From Hippophae tibetana (Eukaryota > Streptophyta > Magnoliopsida > Rosales > Elaeagnaceae), in assembly GCA_037013495.1 (NCBI GenBank), contig CM072810.1, positions 26,627,843 to 26,691,842 on the forward strand: 64,000 bases of DNA. The letters run 5' to 3'. Below are positions 10,601 to 22,400 of this stretch, in pieces. Numbering within the stretch: position 1 is the stretch's first letter; the number at the start of each line of letters is the position of its first letter. The notes under the pieces are model-generated. The model ran no database searches. It was not told the DNA's origin and saw nothing but the letters and a program-made list of their open reading frames with translations. Both the position numbers and the translations under genes were made by a program.

Positions 10601-12390
10601 TCGAAAGTATATTACTCTCATCTTGGCCACTAGTGATGTAGTTCGAATGCCTGCCCAACATATTCGTTTAACAGTAAGTTCAATTGGCTTATACATGGAC
10701 TTAAGCAAGGTAATTCGGCATGAAAATGATAAGGTAGTATTGGAATGATTTTCTCCATCTAATTTTCTTTGCTAATAGGTCCACCCAAGTTTTAAAAGTA
10801 GTTGATTACGTTTGAAAAATATGCAAAGACTTTGTCCAAAGTTTCATCCTCTTGCATGATATAGATTTCAAAATTTCCATTCAACTATATAATTCTAGAT
10901 TTATTTTATCGTTGATATGCCTCTATGAGTGGTCTCCAAAATGTTTCATGTTCTTTTGAAGAAGTTTAATTTTAAATTCAACTTAATAATCATTTTAGAG
11001 CTCGAATTACCTTTTTTTTAATATCCCTTAAAAAGGGTCTCTTCTTCCTATGAAATTTAGTAAATCTCATGGCAAGTAGAGCCACTTTCTCTTCATTGAG
11101 ATAAGAGTCATCATTTCTAACAATTGGGTTAAAAACATGTTCGCTCGGACCACTATCCTTGATGTCTTAAGAGCCAAGTTCTCTCCCTTCTCGAAAGTAT
11201 ATTACTCTCATCTTGGCCACTAGTGATGTAGTTCGAATGCCTGCCCAACATATTCGTTTAACAGTAAGTTCAATTGGCTTATACATGGACTTAAGCAAGG
11301 TAATTTCGCATGAAAATGATAAGGTAGTATTGGAATGATTTTCTCCATCTAATTTTCTTTGCTAATAGGTCCACCCAAGTTTTAAAAGTAGTTGATTACG
11401 TTTGAAAAATATGCAAAGACTTTGTCCAAAGTTTCATCCTCTTGCATGATATAGATTCTAAAATTTCCATTCAACTATATAATTATAGATTTATTTTATC
11501 GTTGATATGCCTCTATGAGTGGTCTCCAAAATGTTTCATGTTCTTTTGAAGACGTTTAATTTTAAATTCAACTTAATAATCATTTTAGAGCTCGAATTAC
11601 CTTTTTTTTAATATCCCTGAAAAAGGGTCTCTTCTTCCTATGAAATTTAGTAAATCTCACGGCAAGTAGAGCCACTTTCTCTTCATTGAGATAAGAGTCA
11701 TCATTTCTAACAATTGGGTTAAAAACATGTTCGCTCGGACCACTATCCTTGATGTCTTAAGAGCCAAGTTCTCTCCCTTCTCGAAAGTATATTACTCTCA
11801 TCTTGGAAACTAGTGATGTAGTTCGAATGCCTGCCCAACATATTCGTTTAACAGTAAGTTCAATTGGCTTGTACATGGACTTAAGTAAATTAATTTGGCA
11901 TGAAAATGATAAGGTAGTATTGGAATGATTTTCTCCATCTAATTTTCTTTGCTAATAGGTCCACCCAAGTTTTAAAAGTAGTTGATTACGTTTGAAAAAT
12001 ATGCAAAGACTTTGTCCAAAGTTTCATCCTCTTGCATGGTATAGATTTCAAAATTTCCATTCAACTATATAATTATAGATTTATTTCGTCGTTGAAATGC
12101 CTATATGAGTGCTATCCAAAATGTTTCATGTTCTTTTGAAGAAGTTTAATTTTAAATTCAACTTAATAATCATTTTAGAGCTCGAATTACCTTTTTTTTA
12201 ATATCCCTGAAAAAGGGTCTCTTCTTCCTATGAAATTTAGTAAATCTCACGGCAAGAAGAGCCACTTTCTCTTCATTGAGATTAGAGTCATCATTCCTAA
12301 CAATTGGGTTAAAAACATGTTCGCTCGGACCACTATCCTTGATGTCTTAAGAGCCAAGTTCTCTCCCTTCTCGAAAGTATATTACTCTCA
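7671..12390 (+). repeat. Mixed A/B/D monomers between two copies of a duplicated block
   Basis: Order by start: 7671 A with 'gattatttttg'; 8261 D-like, with 'aaatcccac' near its end; 8851 D-like with 'gatttcttaacag'; 9441 B-like with 'gattcattta' and 'attcggca'; 10031 A/B mosaic; 10621 B with 'ctctatgag' and 'ctcatgg'; 11211 B mosaic; 11801 mosaic starting 'ttggaaac' with the A marks 'gtacatgg' and 'ttaagtaaat' followed by B sequence. All units are exactly 590 bp. No simple HOR period is visible here, which suggests several past exchanges. Confidence 0.8.
11211..11800 (+). repeat. Mosaic B monomer joining two older B variants
   Basis: The first ~330 bp carry the marks of the monomer at 591 ('ttcgcatg', 'gattcta', 'aattatagat' and 'ctctatgag'). 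The rest carries those of the monomer at 1771 ('gacgttt', 'ccctgaaaaa', 'ctcacgg'). It is followed by a monomer starting 'ttggaaac', exactly as the 1771 monomer is. The switch point lies between the 'ctctatgag' and 'gacgttt' marks, an interval of about 30 bp. Gene conversion or unequal crossing-over between neighbouring dimers would produce this. Confidence 0.7.
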
Positions 12391-15300
12391 TCTTGGCCAC
12401 TAGTGATGTAGTTCGAATGCCTGCCCAACATATTCGTTTAACAGTAAGTTCAATTGGCTTATACATGGACTTAAGCAAGGTAATTTCGCATGAAAATGAT
12501 AAGGTAGTATTGGAATGATTTTCTCCATCTAATTTTCTTTGCTAATAGGTCCACCCAAGTTTTAAAAGTAGTTGATTACGTTTGAAAAATATGCAAAGAC
12601 TTTGTCCAAAGTTTCATCCTCTTGCATGATATAGATTTCAAAATTTCCATGCAACTATATAATTCTAGATTTATTTTATCGTTGATATGCCTATATGAGT
12701 GGTCTCCAAAATGTTTCATGTTCTTTTGAAGACGTTTAATTTTAAATTCAACTTAATAATCATTTTAGAGCTCGAATTACCTTTTTTTTAATATCCCTGA
12801 AAAAGGGTCTCTTCTTCCTATGAAATTTAGTAAATCTCACGGCAAGTAGAGCCACTTTCTCTTCATTGAGATAAGAGTCATCATTTCTAACAATTGGGTT
12901 AAAAACATGTTCGCTCGGACCACTATCCTTGATGTCTTAAGAGCCAAGTTCTCTCCCTTCTCGAAAGTATATTACTCTCATCTTGGAAACTAGTGATGTA
13001 GTTCGAATGCCTGCCCAACATATTCGTTTAACAGTAAGTTCAATTGGCTTATACATGGACTTAAGCAAGGTAATTTGGCATGAAAATGATAAGGTAGTAT
13101 TGGAATGATTTTCTCCATCTAATTTTCTTTGCTAATAGGTCCACCCAAGTTTTAAAAGTAGTTGATTACGTTTGAAAAATATGCAAAGACTTTGTCCAAA
13201 GTTTCATCCTCTTGCATGGTATAGATTTCAAAATTTCCATTCAACTATATAATTAGAGATTTATTTCGTCGTTGAAATTCCTATATGAGTGCTATCCAAA
13301 ATGTTTCATGTTCTTTTGAAGAAGTTTAATTTTAAATTCAACTTAATAATCATTTTAGAGCTCGAATTACCTTTTTTTTAATATCCCTGAAAAAGGGTCT
13401 CTTCTTCCTATGAAATTTAGTAAATCTCACGGCAAGTAGAGCCACTTTCACTTCATTGAGATTAGAGTCATCATTCCTAACAATTGGGTTAAAAACATGT
13501 TCGCTCGGACCACTATCCTTGATGTCTTAAGAGCCAAGTTCTCTCCCTTCTCGAAAGTATATTACTCTCATCTTGGCAACTAGTGATGTAGTTCGAAAGC
13601 CTGCCCAACAGATTCTTTTAACAGTAAGTTCAATTGGCTTATACATGGACTTAAGCAAGGTAATTTGGCATGAAAATGATAAGGTAGTATTGGAATGATT
13701 TTCTCCATCTAATTTTCTTTGCTAATAGGTCCACCCAAGTTTTAAAAGTAGTTGATTACGTTTGAAAAATATGCAAAGACTTTGTCCAAAGTTTCATCCT
13801 CTTGCATGATATAGATTTCAAAATTTCCATTCAACTATATAATTCTAGATTTATTTTATCGTTGATATGCCTATATGAGTGGTCTCCAAAATGTTTCATG
13901 TTCTTTTGAAGAAGTTTAATTTTAAATTCAACTTAATAATCATTTTAGAGCTCGAATTACCTTTTTTTTAATATCCCTGAAAAAGGGTCTCTTCTTCCTA
14001 TGAAATTTAGTAAATCTCACGGCAAGTAGAGCCACTTTCTCTTCATTGAGATTAGAGTCATCATTCCTAACAATTGGGTTAAAAACATGTTCGCTCGGAC
14101 CACTATCCTTGATGTCTTAAGAGCCAAGTTCTCTCCCTTCTCGAAAGTATATTACTCTCATCTTGGCCACTAGTGATGTAGTTCGAATGCCTGCCCAACA
14201 GATTCATTTAACAGTAAGTTCAATTGGCTTATACATGGACTTAAGCAAGGTAATTTGGCATGAAAATGATAAGGTAGTATTGGAATGATTTTCTCCATCT
14301 AATTTTCTTTGCTAATAGGTCCACCCAAGTTTTAAAAGTAGTTGATTACGTTTGAAAAATATGCAAAGACTTTGTCCAAAGTTTCATCCTCTTGCATGAT
14401 ATAGATTTCAAAATTTCCATTCAACTATATAATTAGAGATTTATTTCGTCGTTGAAATTCCTATATGAGTGCTATCCAAAATGTTTCATGTTCTTTTGAA
14501 GAAGTTTAATTTTAAATTCAACTTAATAATCATTTTAGAGCTCGAATTACCTTTTTTTTAATATCCCTGAAAAAGGGTCTCTTCTTCCTATGAAATTTAG
14601 TAAATCTCACGGCAAGTAGAGCCACTTTCACTTCATTGAGATTAGAGTCATCATTCCTAACAATTGGGTTAAAAACATGTTCGCTCGGACCACTATCCTT
14701 GATGTCTTAAGAGCCAAGTTCTCTCCCTTCTCGAAAGTATATTACTCTCATCTTGGCCACTAGTGATGTAGTTCGAAAGCCTGCCCAACAGATTCTTTTA
14801 ACAGTAAGTTCAATTGGCTTATACATGGACTTAAGCAAGGTAATTTGGCATGAAAATGATAAGGTAGTATTGGAATGATTTTCTCCATCTAATTTTCTTT
14901 GCTAATAGGTCCACCCAAGTTTTAAAAGTAGTGGATTACGTTTGAAAAATATGCAAAGACTTTGTCCAAAGTTTCATCCTCTTGCATGATATAGATTTCA
15001 AAATTTCCATTCAACTATATAATTCTAGATTTATTTTATCGTTGATATGCCTATATGAGTGGTCTCCAAAATGTTTCATGTTCTTTTGAAGAAGTTTAAT
15101 TTTAAATTCAACTTAATAATCATTTTAGAGCTCGAATTACCTTTTTTTTAATATCCCTGAAAAAGGGTCTCTTCTTCCTATGAAATTTAGTAAATCTCAC
15201 GGCAAGTAGAGCCACTTTCTCTTCATTGAGATTAGAGTCATCATTCCTAACAATTGGGTTAAAAACATGTTCGCTCGGACCACTATCCTTGATTTCTTAA

Positions 15301-16330
15301 CAGCCAAGTTCTCTCCCTTCTCGAAAGTATATTACTCTCATCTTGGCCACTAGTGATGTAGTTCGAATGCCTGCCCAACAGATTCATTTAACAGTAAGTT
15401 CAATTGGCTTATACATGGACTTAAGCAAGGTAATTTGGCATGAAAATGATAAGGTAGTATTGGAATGATTTTCTCCATCTAATTTTCTTTGCTAATAGGT
15501 CCACCCAAGTTTTAAAAGTAGTTGATTACGTTTGAAAAATATGCAAAGACTTTGTCCAAAGTTTCATCCTCTTGCATGATATAGATTTCAAAATTTCCAT
15601 TCAACTATATAATTCTAGATTTATTTTATCGTTGATATGCCTATATGAGTGGTCTCCAAAATGTTTCATGTTCTTTTGAAGCAGTTTAATTTTAAATTCA
15701 ACTTAATAATCATTTTAGAGCTCGAATTACCTTTTTTTTAATATCCCTTAAAAAGGGTCTCTTCTTCCTATGAAATTTAGTAAATCTCACGGCAAGTAGA
15801 GCCACTTTCTCTTCATTGAGATAAGAGTCATCATTTCTAACAATTGGGTTAAAAACATGTTCGCTCGGACCACTATCCTTGATGTCTTAAGAGCCAAGTT
15901 CTCTCCCTTCTCGAAAGTATATTACTCTCATCTTGGCCACTAGTGATGTAGTTCGAAAGCCTGCCCAACATATTCATTTAACAGTAAGTTCAATTGGCTT
16001 GTACATGGACTTAAGTAAATTAATTTGGCATGAAAATGATACGGTAGTGTTGGAATGATTTTCTCATTCTAATTTTCTCTACTAATAGGTCTACCCAAGT
16101 TTTAAAAGTAGTTGATTATTTTTGAAAAATATGCAAACACTTTGTCCAAAGTTTCATCCTCTTGCATGATATAGATTTCAAAATTTCCATTCAACTATAT
16201 AATTATAGATTTATTTCATCGTTGAAATGCCTATATGAGTGCTATCCAAAATGTTTCATGTTCTTTTGAAGAAGGTAAATTTTAAATTCAACTTAATAAT
16301 CATTTTAGAGCTCGAATTACCTTTTTTTTA
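12391..16330 (+). repeat. Second copy of the 1771-8000 block, two dimers shorter
   Basis: Starts 12391, 12981, 13571, 14161, 14751, 15341 and 15931 match starts 1771, 2361, 2951, 3541, 4131, 7081 and 7671 in order. Shared marks include 'gacgttt', 'ttggaaac', 'ttggcaac', 'gtggattacg', 'gcagttt' with 'cccttaaaaa', and 'gattatttttg'. The offset is 10,620 bp (18 monomers) for the first five and 8260 bp (14 monomers) for the last two. The second copy therefore lacks four monomers, i.e. two C-D dimers. Similarity stops around 16,330, where 'gggactc' and 'ctcccggctagtagt' appear. Confidence 0.85.
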
Positions 16331-19300
16331 ATATCCCTGAAAAAGGGACTCTTCTTCCTATGAAATTTAGTAAATCTCCCGGCTAGTAGTGCCACTTTCT
16401 CTTCATTGAGATTAGAGTCATCATTTCTAACAATTGGGTTAAAAACATGTTCGCTTGGACAACTATCCTTGATGTCTTAAGAGCCAAGTTCTCTCCCTTC
16501 TCGAAAGTATATTACTCTCATCTTGGCCACTAGTGATGTAGTTCGAATGCCTGCCCAACATATTCGTTTAACAGTAAGTTCAATTGGCTTATACATGGAC
16601 TTAAGCAAGGTAATTTCGCATGAAAATGATAAGGTAGTATTGGAATGATTTTCTCCATCTAATTTTCTTTGCTAATAGGTCCACCCAAGTTTTAAAAGTA
16701 GTTGATTACGTTTGAAAAATATGCAAAGACTTTGTCCAAAGTTTCATCCTCTTGCATGATATAGATTTCGAAATTTCCATTCAACTATATAATTCTAGAT
16801 TTATTTTATCGTTGATATGCCTATATGAGTGGTCTCCAAAATGTTTCATGTTCTTTTGAAGAAGTTTAATTTTAAATTCAACTTAATAATCATTTTAGAG
16901 CTCGAATTACCTTTTTTTTAATATCCCTGAAAAAGGGTCTCTTCTTCCTATGAAATTTAGTAAATCTCACGGCAAGTAGAGCCACTTTCTCTTCATTGAG
17001 ATTAGAGTCATCATTTCTAACAATTGGGTTAAAAACATGTTCGCTCGGACCACTATCCTTGATTTCTTAAGAGCCAAGTTCTCTCCCTTCTCGAAAGTAT
17101 ATTACTCTCATCTTGGCCACTAGTGATGTAGTTCGAATGCCTACCCAACATATTCATTTAACAGTAAGTTTAATTGGCTTGTACATGGACTTAAGTAAAT
17201 TAATTTGGCTTGAAAATGATACGGTAGTATTGGAATGATTTTCTCATTCTAATTTTCTCTACTCATAGGTCTACCCAAGTTTTAAAAGTAGTTGATTATG
17301 TTTGACAAATATGCAAACACTTTGTCCAAAGTTTCATCCTCTTGCATGATATAGATTTCAAAATTTCCATTCAACTATATAATTATAGATTTATTTCGTC
17401 GTTGAAATTCCTATATGAGTGCTATCCAAAATGTTTCATGTTCTTTTGAAGAAGGTTAATTTTAAATTCAACTTAATAATCATTTTAGAGCTCGAATTAC
17501 CTTTTTTTTAATATCCCTGAAAAAGGGACTCTTCTTCCTATGAAATTTAGTAAATGTCCCGGCTAGTAGTGCCACTTTCTCTTCATTGAGATTAGAGTCA
17601 TCATTTCTAACAATTGGGTTAAAAACATGTTCGTTCGGACCACTATCCTTTATGTCTTAATAGCCAAGTTCTCTCCCTTCTCGAAAGTATATTACTCTCA
17701 TCTTGGCCACTAGTGATGTAGTTCGAATGCCTGCCCAACATATTCGTTTAACAGTAAGTTCAATTGGCTTATGCATGGACTTAAGCAAGGTAATTTGGCT
17801 TGAAAATGATAAGGTAGTATTGGAATGATTTTCTCAATCTAATTTTCTTTGCTAATAGGTCCACCCAAGTTTTAAAAGTAGTTGATTACGTTTGAAAAAT
17901 ATGCAAAGACTTTGTCCAAAGTTTCATCCTCTTGCATGATATAGATTTCAAAATTTCCATTCCACTATATAATTCTAGATTTATTTTATCGTTGATATGC
18001 CTATATGAGTGGTCTCCAAAATGTTTCATGTTCTTTTGAAGAAGGTTAATTTTAAATTCAACTTAATAATCATTTTAGAGCTCGAATTACCTTTTTTTTA
18101 ATATCCCTGAAAAAGGGTCTCTTCTTCCTATGAAATTTAGTAAATCTCACGGCAAGTAGAGCCACTTTCACTTCATTGAGATTAGAGTCATCATTCCTAA
18201 CAATTGGGTTAAAAACATGTTCGCTCGGACCACTATCCTTGATGTCTTAAGAGCCAAGTTCTCTCCCTTCTCGAAAGTATATTACTCTCATCTTGGCCAC
18301 TAGTGATGTAGTTCGAATGCCTGCCCAACATATTCGTTTAACAGTAAGTTCAATTGGCTTATACATGGACTTAAGCAAGGTAATTTGGCTTGAAAATGAT
18401 AAGGTAGTATTGGAATGATTTTCTCCATCTAATTTTCTTTGCTAATAGGTCCACCCAAGTTTTAAAAGTAGTTGATTACGTTTGAAAAATATGCAAAGAC
18501 TTTGTCCAAAGTTTCATCCTCTTGCATGATATAGATTTCAAAATTTCCATTCAACTATATAATTCTAGATTTATTTTATCGTTGATATGCCTATATGAGT
18601 GGTCTCCAAAATGTTTCATGTTCTTTTGAAGAAGGTTAATTTTAAATTCAACTTAATAATCATTTTAGAGCTCGAATTACCTTTTTTTTAATATCCCTGA
18701 AAAAGGGACTCTTCTTCCTATGAAATTTAGTAAATGTCCCGGCTAGTAGTGCCACTTTCTCTTCATTGAGATTAGAGTCATCATTTCTAACAATTGGGTT
18801 AAAAACATGTTCGTTCGGACCACTATCCTTGATGTCTTAATAGCCAAGTTCTCTCCCTTCTCGAAAGTATATTACTCTCATCTTGGCCACTAGTGATGTA
18901 GTTCGAATGCCTGCCCAACATATTCGTTTAACAGTAAGTTCAATTGGCTTATACATGGACTTAAGCAAGGTAATTTGGCATGAAAATGATAAGGTAGTAT
19001 TGGAATGATTTTCTCCATCTAATTTTCTTTGCTAATAGGTCCACCCAAGTTTTAAAAGTAGTTGATTACGTTTGAAAAATATGCAAAGACTTTGTCCAAA
19101 GTTTCATCCTCTTGCATGATATAGATTTCAAAATTTTCATTCAACTATATAATTATAGATTTATTTCGTCGTTGAAATTCCTATATGAGTGCTATCCAAA
19201 ATGTTTCATGTTCTTTTGAAGAAGGTTAATTTTAAATTCAACTTAATAATCATTTTAGAGCTCGAATTACCTTTTTTGAATATCCCTGAAAAAGGGTCTC

Positions 19301-19469
19301 TTCTTCCTATGAAATTTAGTAAATCTCACGGCAAGTAGAGCCACTTTCACTTCATTGAGATTATAGTCATCATTCCTAACAATTGGGTTAAAAACATGTT
19401 CGCTCGGACCACTATCCTTGATGTCTTAAGAGCCAAGTTCTCTCCCTTCTCGAAAGTATATTACTCTCA
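16331..19469 (+). repeat. Start of section II: 'ggctagtagt' monomer variants
   Basis: A new variant package appears: 'aaagggactc', 'tcccggctagtagt', 'cgttcggacc' and 'cttaatagcc' in the 3' part of units, with 'ttggcttgaa', 'actcatagg' and 'gacaaat' in the 5' part of type A copies. Units at 17111 (A), 17701 (B, with 'tccactat'), 18291 (B) and 18881 (B then C-like) follow. The unit at 18881 is the first to depart from 590 bp: its T8 tract reads T6-G, giving 589 bp. The same allele occurs in the unit at 26549. Confidence 0.8.
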
Positions 19470-22400
19470 TCTTGGCCACTAGTGATGTAGTTCGAAAGCC
19501 TGCCCAACATATTCATTTAACAGTAAGTTCAATTGGCTTGTACATGGACTTAAGTAAATTAATTTGGCATGAAAATGATACGGTAGTATTGGAATGATTT
19601 TCTCATTCTAATTTTCTCTACTAATAGGTCCACCCATGTTTTAAAAGTAGTTGATTACGTTTGAAAAATATGCAAAGACTTTGTCCAAAGTTTCATCCTC
19701 TTGCATGATATAGATTTCAAAATTTCCATTCAACTATATAATTATAGATTTATTTCGTCGTTGAAATTCCTATATGAGTGGTCTCCAAAATGTTTCATGT
19801 TCTTTTGAAGAAGTTTAATTTTAAATTCAACTTAATAATCATTTTAGAGCTCGAATTACCTTTTTTTTAATATCCCTGAAAAAGGGTCTCTTCTTCCTAT
19901 GAAATTTAGTAAATCTCACGGCAAGTAGAGCCACTTTCTCTTCATTGAGATTAGAGTCATCATTTCTAACAATTGGGTTAAAAACATGTTCGCTCGGACC
20001 ACTATCCTTGATTTCTTAAGAGCCAAGTTCTCTCCCTTCTCGAAAGTATATTACTCTCATCTTGGCCACTAGTGATGTAGTTCGAATGCCTACCCAACAT
20101 ATTCATTTAACAGTAAGTTCAATTGGCTTGTACATGGACTTAAGTAAATTAATTTGGCTTGAAAATGATACGGTAGTATTGGAATGATTTTCTCATTCTA
20201 ATTTTCTCTACTAATAGGTCTACCCAACTTTTAAAAGTAGTTGATTATGTTTGAAAAATATGCAAACACTTTGTCCAAAGTTTCATCCTCTTGGATGATA
20301 TAGATTTCAAAATTTCCATTCAACTATACAATTATAGATTTATTTCATCGTTGAAATGCCTATATGAGTGCTATCCAAAATGTTTCATGTTCTTTTGAAG
20401 AAGGTTAATTTCAAATTCAACTTAATAATCATTTTAGAGCTCGAATTACCTTTTTTTTAATATCCCGGAAAAAGGGACTCTTCTTCCTATGAAATTTAGT
20501 AAATCTCACGGCAAGTAGAGCCACTTTCTCTTCATTGAGATTAGAGTCATCATTTCTAACAATTGGGTTAAAAACATGTTCGCTCGGACCACTATCCTTG
20601 ATTTCTTAAGAGCCAAGTTCTCTCCCTTCTCGAAAGTATATTACTCTCATCTTGGCCACTAGTGATGTAGTTCGAATGCCTACCCAACATATTCATTTAA
20701 CAGTAAGTTCAATTGGCTTGTACATGGATTAAGTAAATTAATTTGGCTTGAAAATGATACGGTAGTATTGGAATGATTTTCTCATTCTAATTTTCTCTAC
20801 TCATAGGTCTACCCAAGTTTTAAAAGTAGTTGATTATGTTTGACAAATATGCAAACACTTTGTCCAAAGTTTCATCCTCTTGCATGATATAGATTTCAAA
20901 ATTTCCAATCAACTATATAATTATAGATTTATTTCATCGTTGAAATGCCTATATGAGTGCTATCCAAAATGTTTCATGTTCTTTTGAAGAAGGTTAATTT
21001 TAAATTCAACTTAATAATCATTTTAGAGCTCGAATTACCTTTTTTTTAATATCCCTGAAAAAGGGTCTCTTCTTCCTATGAAATTTAGTAAATCTCACGG
21101 CAAGTAGAGCCACTTTCACTTCATTGAGATTATAGTCATCATTCCTAACAATTGGGTTAAAAACATGTTCGCTCGGACCACTATCCTTGATGTCTTAAGA
21201 GCCAAGTTCTCTCCCTTCTCGAAAGTATATTACTCTCATCTTGGCCACTAGTGATGTAGTTCGAAAGCCTGCCCAACATATACATTTAACAGTAAGTTCA
21301 ATTGGCTTGTACATGGACTTAAGTAAATTAATTTGGCATGAAAATGATACGGTAGTATTGGAATGATTTTCTCATTCTAATTTTCTCTACTCATAGGTCT
21401 ACCCAAGTTTTAAAAGTAGTTGATTATGTTTGACAAATATGCAAACACTTTGTCCAAAGTTTCATCCTCTTGCATGATATAGATTTCAAAATTTCCAATC
21501 AACTATATAATTATAGATTTATTTCATCGTTGAAATGCCTATATGAGTGCTATCCAAAATGTTTCATGTTCTTTTGAAGAAGGTTAATTTTAAATTCAAC
21601 TTAATAATCATTTTAGAGCTCGAATTACCTTTTTTTTAATATCCCTGAAAAAGGGTCTCTTCTTCCTATGAAATTTAGTAAATCTCACGGCAAGTAGAGC
21701 CACTTTCACTTCATTGAGATTATAGTCATCATTCCTAACAATTGGGTTAAAAACATGTTCGCTCGGACCACTATCCTTGATGTCTTAAGAGCCAAGTTCT
21801 CTCCCTTCTCGAAAGTATATTACTCTCATCTTGGCCACTAGTGATGTAGTTCGAAAGCCTGCCCAACATATTCATTTAACAGTAAGTTCAATTGGCTTGT
21901 ACATGGACTTAAGTAAATTAATTTGGCATGAAAATGATACGGTAGTATTGGAATGATTTTCTCATTCTAATTTTCTCTACTAATAGGTCCACCCATGTTT
22001 TAAAAGTAGTTGATTACGTTTGAAAAATATGCAAAGACTTTGTCCAAAGTTTCATCCTCTTGCATGATATAGATTTCAAAATTTCCATTCAACTATATAA
22101 TTATAGATTTATTTCGTCGTTGAAATTCCTATATGAGTGGTCTCCAAAATGTTTCATGTTCTTTTGAAGAAGTTTAATTTTAAATTCAACTTAATAATCA
22201 TTTTAGAGCTCGAATTACCTTTTTTTTAATATCCCTGAAAAAGGGTCTCTTCTTCCTATGAAATTTAGTAAATCTCACGGCAAGTAGAGCCACTTTCTCT
22301 TCATTGAGATTAGAGTCATCATTTCTAACAATTGGGTTAAAAACATGTTCGCTCGGACCACTATCCTTGATTTCTTAAGAGCCAAGTTCTCTCCCTTCTC

